Shown here: positions 8,061 through 14,207 of the stretch, piece after piece
How the letters are laid out: each line of letters starts with the position of its first letter
Numbering within the stretch: the stretch's first letter is position 1
From: an uncultured Lachnospiraceae bacterium
GTDB lineage: Bacteria > Bacillota > Clostridia > Lachnospirales > Lachnospiraceae
Length of the DNA stretch: 14,639 bases
Direction of reading: 5' to 3'
NCBI GenBank assembly: GCA_910579865.1
Contig: CAJTXA010000041.1
Coordinates: 1 to 14,639 of the forward strand
Made by a program: the position numbers and the translations under genes
Notes under the pieces: model-generated
Told to the model about the DNA's origin: nothing
What the model saw: the letters and a program-made list of their open reading frames with translations, nothing else
The model's database searches: none

Positions 8061-8618
8061 TTATTCTGTACTCATTGCGACTTTTCTATATTTTATATAC
8101 CCTCCTATTAAAGAAATTCCAACCATTGAGCATGCAACGGCGATAGGCGTTGATATATACACAATTGATGCCTTCTTTAAAATACAATATAGTACATAAT
8201 AAATTAATGCTATTTTTTTAGCTCTTGTTCCGTATTCTTTCTTTTCTTCATACTCCAATCTATGCACAACACTGTCTATAGGAGATAAGAATATAATTAT
8301 AAGCAAATTGATTGTTTGAATTAAAATTCCTACATTATCATCACATTGTAATATTTTAATTCCCATCAATGCGATAAACAGAGTAATGAAAGAAAGAAAA
8401 TAGCATCTTATGGGAGTATCCGCATGATACCCACCTGCATATTTTCTTAATGCACTAAAGCAAAATAAAAAAAATATACTTTGCCATACTATACCCAACA
8501 GATACCCCGCCATTATTGTAACTATGGTGCTTATAGATATAACTATACTTCTTCTAATACCATAATTTATGATTTCCTCTCGCTCTTCTTCTGACAGTTG
8601 CTCAATCTGAATACTCAT
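8061..8618 (-). CDS. agrB: AgrB-like autoinducer processing membrane protease
   Basis: This 185-residue membrane protein contains the AgrB hallmark RKYAGGYHADTPIRCY, with the catalytic pair His65 and Cys72. Several hydrophobic segments follow (near 25-55, 73-90, 97-113, 135-150 and 155-175). In characterised systems AgrB cuts the C-terminal tail of AgrD and forms a thiolactone at an internal Cys, acting in the cytoplasmic membrane. The length is close to the usual ~190. It starts 2 bp after the agrD stop, so the two are coupled. Unusually, agrDB here is the head of a peptide operon and separated by a terminator from its kinase and regulator genes. The symbol denotes family membership, not proven orthology. 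Confidence 0.95.
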   Translation of the reverse strand: MSIQIEQLSEEEREEIINYGIRRSIVISISTIVTIMAGYLLGIVWQSIFFLFCFSALRKYAGGYHADTPIRCYFLSFITLFIALMGIKILQCDDNVGILIQTINLLIIIFLSPIDSVVHRLEYEEKKEYGTRAKKIALIYYVLYCILKKASIVYISTPIAVACSMVGISLIGGYIKYRKVAMSTE

Positions 8619-8620
8619 CT

Positions 8621-8761
8621 TTAAAACTTCCTTAATTTTTTTACCGCCTTAGGTATCTCTGGTTGATAATTAATAAATGGACATGTTGTATTTGCTTCAG
8701 AAATCGCTGCCCTGATTGCAATTTTCTCAATTATCTTTTTTAATCTGTTATGCTTTTTCAT
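8621..8761 (-). CDS. agrD: AgrD-like cyclic autoinducer precursor
   Basis: The 46-residue product starts at ATG 8761 behind GAGGGA; a longer frame to 8812 lacks a ribosome site and overlaps the promoter. It has the three AgrD parts. Residues 1-24 form a basic amphipathic helix (KKIIEKIAIRAAI). The core is TTCPFIN with Cys27. The tail YQPEIPKAVKKL matches the conserved QPExP recognition segment seen after clostridial autoinducers. By analogy with Clostridium perfringens AgrD, cyclisation at Cys27 would give a five-residue thiolactone ring CPFIN, or CPFINY if cleavage is one residue later. Any N-terminal overhang is unpredictable. It is the first gene behind the LytTR-type promoter, so its product would drive its own expression together with the RiPP genes. 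Confidence 0.93.
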   Translation of the reverse strand: MKKHNRLKKIIEKIAIRAAISEANTTCPFINYQPEIPKAVKKLRKF

Positions 8762-8807
8762 TTTGTATCCCTCACTTGTATAATGATTCATTTGTTTTTT
8801 TGATAAT

Positions 8808-8835
8808 ATCATATTTTCATATCTTAATTTTCCAA
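8808..8835 (-). promoter_or_regulatory. Promoter of the agrD-RiPP operon
   Basis: On the minus strand, -35 TTGGAA (8830-8835) and -10 TATGAT (8808-8813) are 16 bp apart. Transcription would start near 8801, leaving a ~40-nt leader before the agrD ATG at 8761. The promoter lies directly after the terminator of the kinase gene and 2 bp downstream of the direct repeats, which is where an activator would contact polymerase. Confidence 0.65.
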
Positions 8836-8837
8836 AT

Positions 8838-8867
8838 GGCGAAATTCATATATATTAGGGCGAAATT
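8838..8867 (-). promoter_or_regulatory. Candidate LytTR/AgrA-type operator (9-12-9 direct repeats)
   Basis: AATTTCGCC occurs twice in direct orientation on the minus strand (8859-8867 and 8838-8846), separated by exactly 12 bp, so starts are 21 bp apart. This is the geometry of AgrA and other LytTR-domain sites: 9-bp repeats two helical turns apart, next to the -35 box. The sequence itself differs from the staphylococcal ACAGTTAAG. The only LytTR regulator in the window is encoded just upstream, which makes it the likely ligand. Confidence 0.7.
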
Positions 8868-8872
8868 TGTAC

Positions 8873-8924
8873 AAAAAAAGCCTCTCCATTGAAATAGGTC
8901 TGGTAAACCTAAACGATGTGAGGC
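8873..8924 (-). terminator. Rho-independent terminator after the histidine kinase gene
   Basis: On the minus strand GCCTC (8920-8924) pairs with GAGGC (8880-8884), with an inner stem TAGGT/ACCTA (8895-8899 with 8907-8911) and further short pairings. Seven T follow (8873-8879). It lies 34 bp after the kinase stop codon and separates the regulator pair from the agrD promoter. Confidence 0.7.
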
Positions 8925-8958
8925 AATAATATGTAAGTGTCTGTTAAATTTTCTATTT

Positions 8959-10215
8959 CTACAATAAAGCATATAATATAATTTTTACATCAAAAATATT
9001 ATCTTTGTCTGATATCTGCATATCCCCCTTGTAAGTATCAACCACGTTCTTGACATTTTGCAATCCGATTCCATGAATCCGCTTCTCTTTCTTTGTGGTA
9101 ATATAAATTTCTCCTTTTCTTTTTATTGCATTATCATAACTATTTCTGACACGAATAAAAAGCATACCCCGTTCATAATTTAAAAATAGTTCCAACCATC
9201 TTTCCTTTGACTGCTCAGCTGACTCTATCGCATTCTCCAATAGATTCCCGACAATGACATTTAAATCAAAGGAACGAATTGCCAATTCCTTTGGGATATT
9301 TATCTCGTAATTAACATGATTAAGAACTGTCTTTGCTCTGTTCAGCATATAATTCATCAGACTGTCTACTTCCTGATTTCCACTGCTGATATACTCATGT
9401 GGATTTTCAAGATATGCCTGCATATCACAAATATAGTCCATTACTTTATCATCATTTTGATGCCTCGCTAAAATCATTAATTCATTTAAATGGTGCTTCA
9501 TATCATGCTTTAGTGTTCTTACTTTTTCTTCCGTTTGTGTCATAATATTTAATTGATTGGCATAGCTAGCAATCTGTCGTTCAAATAATGCTCTTTCCTC
9601 TAACTTTAAATAAGCATCAACTAAAACACCATATAAATAAAATATTAATAGATTAATAAGCAAAATCCCAACACTTACAGAAATTAGTATCATTCTGCTA
9701 TTCAGGTTGTTCATAACCAATATTAGTAAAATCATTATACTAATAGCAGGGATAGCAATTAATATGTTTCCGTGAAATGGTATAAAATCCTTACTTTTAT
9801 TCTTCACCAAAAATCTCTCTACAACAAATTCACAAATAAGTATTAAAAAAGTAGTAATGTATACTGTCATTCCATTTGCTTCTTCACCTACCATGTAATT
9901 ACCAAAGGAATATACTGCTATAATGTCACAAAACATATTGATTCCATATATCAAAAGAGTAACCAATACTTTTTTCTTCTCTACCCCCACATATAATCGT
10001 GTAATAAAATAAATCAATAATAAATTAGTTATGATGTTTAATACGGGAAAGTGAAAAAACGAATGAACTAATACTGTCAGTGAAAAGAAAACAAAATAAC
10101 ATATCCTCTCCTTTCCCTTTTCTTCAATATTTATTTCAAAAAATATTGACATGAATCTTTTGAGAATGAATGTTCTAAATAAGTTAGTGCTTAAAACCGT
10201 AATCATTTCTGCCAC
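8959..10215 (-). CDS. AgrC-like sensor histidine kinase (GHKL family)
   Basis: This 418-residue kinase has five to six membrane helices in residues 1-200, the usual AgrC-type peptide-sensing module. A linker helix follows, then the phosphoacceptor box RTLKHDMKHH (His237) and an ATPase domain with N-box NLLENAIES (324-332) and G-box HGIGLQNV (~385-392). It would detect the cyclic peptide made by AgrD/AgrB outside the cell and phosphorylate the LytTR regulator. GTG at 10215 was preferred as start because GGGAGG sits at good spacing before it; an ATG three codons later is also possible. Only one base separates it from the regulator's stop, so they are co-transcribed. A terminator follows. Confidence 0.93.
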   Translation of the reverse strand: MAEMITVLSTNLFRTFILKRFMSIFFEINIEEKGKERICYFVFFSLTVLVHSFFHFPVLNIITNLLLIYFITRLYVGVEKKKVLVTLLIYGINMFCDIIAVYSFGNYMVGEEANGMTVYITTFLILICEFVVERFLVKNKSKDFIPFHGNILIAIPAISIMILLILVMNNLNSRMILISVSVGILLINLLIFYLYGVLVDAYLKLEERALFERQIASYANQLNIMTQTEEKVRTLKHDMKHHLNELMILARHQNDDKVMDYICDMQAYLENPHEYISSGNQEVDSLMNYMLNRAKTVLNHVNYEINIPKELAIRSFDLNVIVGNLLENAIESAEQSKERWLELFLNYERGMLFIRVRNSYDNAIKRKGEIYITTKKEKRIHGIGLQNVKNVVDTYKGDMQISDKDNIFDVKIILYALL

Positions 10216-10216
10216 A

Positions 10217-10933
10217 TTATTTTTCCTCCCATTTATATTTCATAATCTGTTCCCTTACTAATTTTCGATATGGAATACTAATACTCAATAAATTATCTCC
10301 CTGCATTCTGATTGCTTCATAGGAACACTCTACCATATAATCTAAATTTATAATATAAGACTGATGAATCATGATAAAATTATGTGGTAATTCTGAAGCT
10401 ATTTCTTTCAGTTTTCCATTAAACTGTCTTTCGCCCTCTCTTGTAACAATATTAATCTTCTTATTCTGGCTATAGAAAAATATAATTTCTCGAAAAGAAA
10501 TCTTGTAAAAATAACCTTTCGAATAATACTCAAATTTTTGATTTTTCAATTCGTAAAAATGAATGCTCTTTAAAAATACATTTTCTACAGTTTCTGTCTT
10601 TAATGGTTTAATTAAAAAGCCTATCGGTTGCACCTCAAAAAGCCGCATTGCATAACTGCTTTTAGATGAAATATATATGATAATTAATTCTAAATTTTTC
10701 ATTTTCTCTCGTATAAAATTACCTACCTGAATTCCGTCTGTGGTAATTAAGTCTATGTCCAAAAACAGCATATCTAAAGTATTTTCCCTTTTTAAAAAAT
10801 CACAAAGACTTTCTCCGGAAAACCATACACTTGTTTCTAGCCCTACCCCATGCTTTTTTCCCAATTTATAAATCATATCTTCCAGTTCTGCACAGACTTC
10901 TTTTCCATCATCACATATCCCTATATGAAACAC
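10217..10933 (-). CDS. LytTR-family response regulator (AgrA-like)
   Basis: This 238-residue regulator has a receiver domain at ~1-125 (GICDDG with acidic Asp8/Asp9, phosphoacceptor Asp59 in LFLDID, and Lys in LIKPL). A C-terminal LytTR DNA-binding domain covers ~135-235 (YKISFREIIFFYS, FIMIHQSYIINLDYM). LytTR proteins bind paired 9-bp direct repeats, and such a pair lies before agrD. The start is GTG at 10933: GGGGGAGGA precedes it at 6 bp, and receiver domains begin at this point. An open frame runs 30 codons further upstream without homology or ribosome site. It forms an operon with the following kinase and would activate the agrD-RiPP promoter. Confidence 0.93.
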   Translation of the reverse strand: MFHIGICDDGKEVCAELEDMIYKLGKKHGVGLETSVWFSGESLCDFLKRENTLDMLFLDIDLITTDGIQVGNFIREKMKNLELIIIYISSKSSYAMRLFEVQPIGFLIKPLKTETVENVFLKSIHFYELKNQKFEYYSKGYFYKISFREIIFFYSQNKKINIVTREGERQFNGKLKEIASELPHNFIMIHQSYIINLDYMVECSYEAIRMQGDNLLSISIPYRKLVREQIMKYKWEEK

Positions 10934-10957
10934 ATCATATCCTCCCCCAATTTTTGT

Positions 10958-10985
10958 TTTATACTCAAACTTCGCACTTGAATAA
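10958..10985 (-). promoter_or_regulatory. Possible promoter of the regulator-kinase operon
   Basis: A TATAAA -10-like hexamer (10958-10963) has a weak TTATTC -35 (10980-10985) 16 bp upstream, placed shortly before the regulator's ribosome site. A perfect 12-bp palindrome TTGAACATTCAA (10999-11010) lies just upstream and could be a binding site. Both are weak signals. No 9-12-9 repeat like that before agrD was seen here. Confidence 0.3.
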
Positions 10986-11136
10986 GTGTTTATGCACCTT
11001 GAACATTCAATAATTACTGGCATTAAAATAGCATGAAACCATCTGGTTTGGTATAATTGAGTTGTTCAAAACAATTAAAACACCACAGGCTCATGCCTCA
11101 AGTAGATATGGGGATTGCTCCCCATACCCCTCATTA

Positions 11137-11169
11137 GAACCGTACATGCACTATTAACGCATACGACTC
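11137..11169 (-). ncRNA. Group II intron domain V
   Basis: This 33-nt hairpin has the domain V pattern, GAGTCGTATGCG at the 5' arm and GTGCATGTACGGTTC at the 3' arm, with a short purine-rich loop. The usual catalytic triad AGC reads AGT here, replacing a C-G pair with a T-G wobble, which may weaken catalysis. Confidence 0.8.
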
Positions 11170-11266
11170 AACCCAATATTCTTTCATTGCAAGGTGTGCC
11201 CCTTCCCTCCACCGTTATTAACGGTTTCTTTGGTACTATGAGCACTTCAGACTTCCTATTATCCAT
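11168..11266 (-). pseudogene. Remnant of intron-encoded reverse transcriptase/maturase
   Basis: An ATG at 11266 opens a 32-codon frame beginning MDNRKSEVLIVPKKP, followed by a Gly-rich GRGTPCNERILG, and stopping within the first bases of domain V. The N-terminus resembles that of intron-encoded proteins of the LtrA-like type. More than 90 percent of such a protein (reverse transcriptase, maturase and endonuclease domains) is missing, indicating a clean internal deletion in domain IV. Confidence 0.55.
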
Positions 11267-11642
11267 TTAATTTCCTCTCTTGTTCCCTTAATTGTACATC
11301 ATACCCTATGCCAGGGGGATAATAAGACCCCAACTGTTCTGTATTATATATTTCTCATCAACCTCTCCAAGCTCTCGGACTGGGGGATGCCCCTGTCCCT
11401 CACCATAGCGGTTACAGAGATGTTGTCTGCTACGAACGCAAACGCATCGACCATTTCCGACCTCATACTAATTTGCAAGCTCTATCACTTCACTTTCGTT
11501 TCGGCTCTGTTGCCTCTGTCCTATGCTTAAATCTGATGTTGCCACTTCGACTCCAAGGACTTGGTACGGGCGGTTGATTAAACCTTTCCCGACAGGATTT
11601 TCCTGCTATATAATCAGCTATGCTGATTTCTCAGCTCGCACT

Positions 11643-12451
11643 ATGAATAAAAGTATAACACAAAACAACCAAAATGATAAACAAATTTCTAAATCTATCC
11701 GAAGATTTTTTACTATTTTTTACTAGATTTCATGTTTCATCTGTATTAAAAACGGCTAATGCGTATAAAAAGAAGGGAACTCCTGCAGTGGAAATCTTTC
11801 AGTACCTGTTTCTTTTGATTTTTTCAAACAGAGGCATATAAGAACCTTATTTCATGAAGAAATACTCTGGCTTTTGCCAAGGATACTGTATACCGCTTTA
11901 TGAAAATGGTCCAGATCAACTGGATCCGTTTTACAACCATTCTTGCAGGCAGAATCATCAGAGAGGCAATCCTTCCGCTGGATTCACAAGACCGCGCCAA
12001 CGTATTGATCATCGATAATTCTATGTTTGAACGCAACCGTTCAAAAAAAACGGAACTTCTTGCAAAAGTATATGACCATGCCAGACACACTTATAAATTT
12101 AGTTTCCGTATGCTCACGCTTGGATGGTCTGACGGAAGTACTTTCCTTCCGATTAACAGTGTGCTTCTTCCACCTGAAAATAAGAAAAACTGGATCAATC
12201 AAGCAGAGCCTGTCGAAAAAAGAACCGTTGGTTATAAACGGCGTGCACTTTCTATGCAGAAAGGAACACATGCCATGCTGGAACTCCTGTCATCTGCTAA
12301 AAAAGCAGCCATTCCTGCAAAATATGTCCTTTTTGACAGCTGGTTTTCCTCTCCAAGCGCCCTACATTCCGTTAAGGAAACTGGGTATGATGTCATCGGA
12401 ATGATAAAGAAAACCCCGAAAATGTTCTTCCGTTATAATGGGGAAGTCTAA
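11643..12451 (+). pseudogene. Decayed IS4-like DDE transposase
   Basis: The frame opens with ATG at 11643 (MNKSITQNNQNDKQ), is broken, and reads again in pieces: FHVSSVLKTANAYKKKGTPA, then RNTLAFAKDTVYRF, then the long part from 11900 to TAA 12449-12451. The latter holds LIIDNSMFERNRSKK (first catalytic Asp region) and VLFDSWFSSPSALHSVKETG (second Asp region). Lesions include a 10-bp tandem duplication (11706-11725) that shifts frame, a further frameshift near 11838-11845 and an in-frame TGA at 11855-11857. The protein stops after PKMFFRYNGEV, before the expected catalytic Glu, so the 3' third is missing. The family is an IS4-type DDE transposase, exact group unknown. It cannot be active. Confidence 0.8.
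11706..11725 (+). repeat. 10-bp tandem duplication in the transposase
   Basis: TTTTTTACTA occurs twice back to back (11706-11715 and 11716-11725). Removing one copy restores a continuous reading frame from IRRFFT into RFHVSSVL, so the duplication itself explains the first frameshift. Replication slippage is the simplest cause. Confidence 0.85.
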
Positions 12452-12518
12452 TGCTGGAACATAGACTGGATGTCCCTGCTCACACTCTCTCCCACAAGCA
12501 GACCACCATCTGCCTATT

Positions 12519-14207
12519 CTACCTCGCCCCTTTGTCATTTTGCCTTGCCTGATGCACCCTGCCTGCTTCTCTTTCTTTTATAGCCCTCTCTTTTTGCCTA
12601 AGCCTGTCTCTGACGCTCTTAGTATCCACCACTTTTTCTCCATAAGTTTTCTCGTACTCCGCACAAGCTGCTTCATAATTCTGATTCTCTCTTTTTGCCA
12701 CATCAAGTTCCTTATAGAATGCCTGCATAGAATCAAAATGATGTTCTTTCACAATAGAAGAAAGCCTCTTTTTCATATTGAAAATCTGATTATCAAAGCT
12801 GTCGATCTCCTGCTGTAACTCCCTGCGCCTGCCGCCTTTGAAGATGCCCGTACATTCAGACAATTCTTTTTTCAGCATATCCCTCTGTTTTTCACGCCCG
12901 AATATTGCCTTGTTCTGGTCTTTCAGCCTGCCCTCAATCTCTTTCAGCCGGGGATATTTACTTGCCAGTACGGACGGTTTTGGCTGCGGCGGTCTTTCTG
13001 CTGGCTGCTCTTTTTCAACCAGAACAGGTTTTCGCTCCGCCTTTACCTGTTTAATAATGCTTTCTTTCTCTTTGGAAGCAGTCATTGAATATTCTGTATT
13101 CTTTTTCATATCGAGTTTTCGATGCGGATCTATGGGAAATGGTATCTCCTTTCTTTCCGGCTGAAATCCTGGATCATCTCCTGCATGGATACGGCTGTCC
13201 GTTTCTTTTGATGTTTCCTTTATGGCACTGACACCATTTCCGATCACTTTCTCCACTATATCAATCACCTTCTGCATGGCTTTCATAATCAGGAGTTCTA
13301 ACAACAAAATCGCTGCCCTGACAATCTCCCCGAACAGCTCCGGCCTTTGTCCGTTCTGCTCCACGGATTCTTTTACTTTATCCGTTATCTCCGTCTTTTT
13401 AAGCTCCACAATCTCCGCTTCTGATACGCCGCTTACAATCGCACGGTCAACGGTTCTGTTCCACTCCATGCGTATTTCATTGTCCGATTTGATTTCCTCC
13501 GCTTTCGGATTATTTTTGCCAACCTTCTTTGTCGCAAGGTACGGACCGTTTTTATCAAAAATACTTAACCTGTCCCTATCATCAAGCACCATCTGGTTGA
13601 TTAAATCCGTATAAAACACTTTTACCCCATCTAAAAAAGATTCTTGCTTAAAGCGTTCATCTTTGACAGTGAAAATTTTGCGTTCATACACCTCACCTTT
13701 TTTAATGATTTTACAGCCTTGACGGATATTCCCATCTCCGTCAAGAATCTCTTTCTTTGTCCTCACATGACGCCCCTGCTCATTGTAGAACATATTCCGA
13801 GTGGCAATTTTCTCTGTCGGCTGTTCCAGCCGCTTTCTCTCCGCAAATACCATATGGATATGCAGATTCGTTTTACGTTTATTGTGGTGGAGCGCAGCAA
13901 AGCACTCCACGCCGTACTTTTCCTTAAATTCGTCTGCCATCTTTTTCAAAAGATAGTCATGCTCATAGTTGATAAAACTCTCCGGAAGTGCAATCATCAG
14001 CTCCCTTGCCTCAATGCACTTCCCATTCGTGCCGCTTTTTTCAAATTCCTCCTGATTACATTTGGCAAGCTCCCGCCAGAATGCCCTGTCCGGCTCCGTT
14101 GTATAGACTTCATAGAGATGCTCCTGCTTGGCGTGGCTTGAAATATAAGTGATGCGCCCTGATAAGTCATGCAGCTTTGCCATTTCTATAAATGAATTTC
14201 TTTTCAT
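12519..14207 (-). CDS. MobA/MobL-family relaxase
   Basis: This 562-residue protein starts with a relaxase domain (~1-220): SGRITYISSHAKQEHLYEVY near the N-terminus, then the metal-binding HUH-type motif TNLHIHMVF with upstream HHNKRK. Candidate nicking tyrosines lie in the first 35 residues. The C-terminal half is highly charged, Pro/Glu/Lys-rich and predicted coiled coil (~390-550). Such enzymes nick oriT, stay bound to the 5' end and pilot the strand into a recipient. The ATG at 14207 follows AAAGGAA; the open frame extends 14 codons further without a ribosome site. The gene is GC-richer than the peptide operon, so it comes from a different source. No coupling protein or type IV secretion genes are in the window, so transfer would use another element's machinery or genes beyond the edge. 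Confidence 0.9.
   Translation of the reverse strand: MKRNSFIEMAKLHDLSGRITYISSHAKQEHLYEVYTTEPDRAFWRELAKCNQEEFEKSGTNGKCIEARELMIALPESFINYEHDYLLKKMADEFKEKYGVECFAALHHNKRKTNLHIHMVFAERKRLEQPTEKIATRNMFYNEQGRHVRTKKEILDGDGNIRQGCKIIKKGEVYERKIFTVKDERFKQESFLDGVKVFYTDLINQMVLDDRDRLSIFDKNGPYLATKKVGKNNPKAEEIKSDNEIRMEWNRTVDRAIVSGVSEAEIVELKKTEITDKVKESVEQNGQRPELFGEIVRAAILLLELLIMKAMQKVIDIVEKVIGNGVSAIKETSKETDSRIHAGDDPGFQPERKEIPFPIDPHRKLDMKKNTEYSMTASKEKESIIKQVKAERKPVLVEKEQPAERPPQPKPSVLASKYPRLKEIEGRLKDQNKAIFGREKQRDMLKKELSECTGIFKGGRRRELQQEIDSFDNQIFNMKKRLSSIVKEHHFDSMQAFYKELDVAKRENQNYEAACAEYEKTYGEKVVDTKSVRDRLRQKERAIKEREAGRVHQARQNDKGAR

Larger units (their letters stand above)
11098..11641 (-). mobile_element. ORF-less group II intron (internal deletion form)
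   Basis: Read on the minus strand, the element begins GTGCGAGC (11641-11634), the canonical 5' end of bacterial group II introns. It runs through GC-richer structured sequence resembling domain I, and includes a GAAACGAAAGTGAAG-like segment. It ends with a domain V hairpin (11137-11169) and a domain VI hairpin (GTATGGGGA, loop GCAA, TCCCCATAT; 11108-11127). The whole is only ~545 nt, against 2-3 kb for introns that encode a reverse transcriptase, and only the first ~32 codons of that gene remain. It would need a maturase from elsewhere to splice or move. The 3' boundary is uncertain by about 10 bp. It lies in antisense to the transposase and directly before its start codon. Confidence 0.8.

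Noticed and set aside
7903..8199. 98-codon plus-strand frame
   Set aside because: It lies antisense to the agrB end and to the precursor gene, both of which have clear support; it is a shadow frame.
10934..11023. 30-codon upstream extension of the response regulator
   Set aside because: The extension has no ribosome site or homology to receiver domains, while GTG at 10933 has GGGGGAGGA at proper spacing and begins exactly at the receiver domain.
11643..11700. Outward minus-strand promoter with TATACT just upstream of the intron
   Set aside because: A TATACT hexamer is present but no -35 box at usable spacing was found; too weak to list.
11523..11726. 67-codon plus-strand frame
   Set aside because: It covers the 5' part of the group II intron in antisense and runs into the transposase pseudogene start; structured intron RNA explains the sequence.
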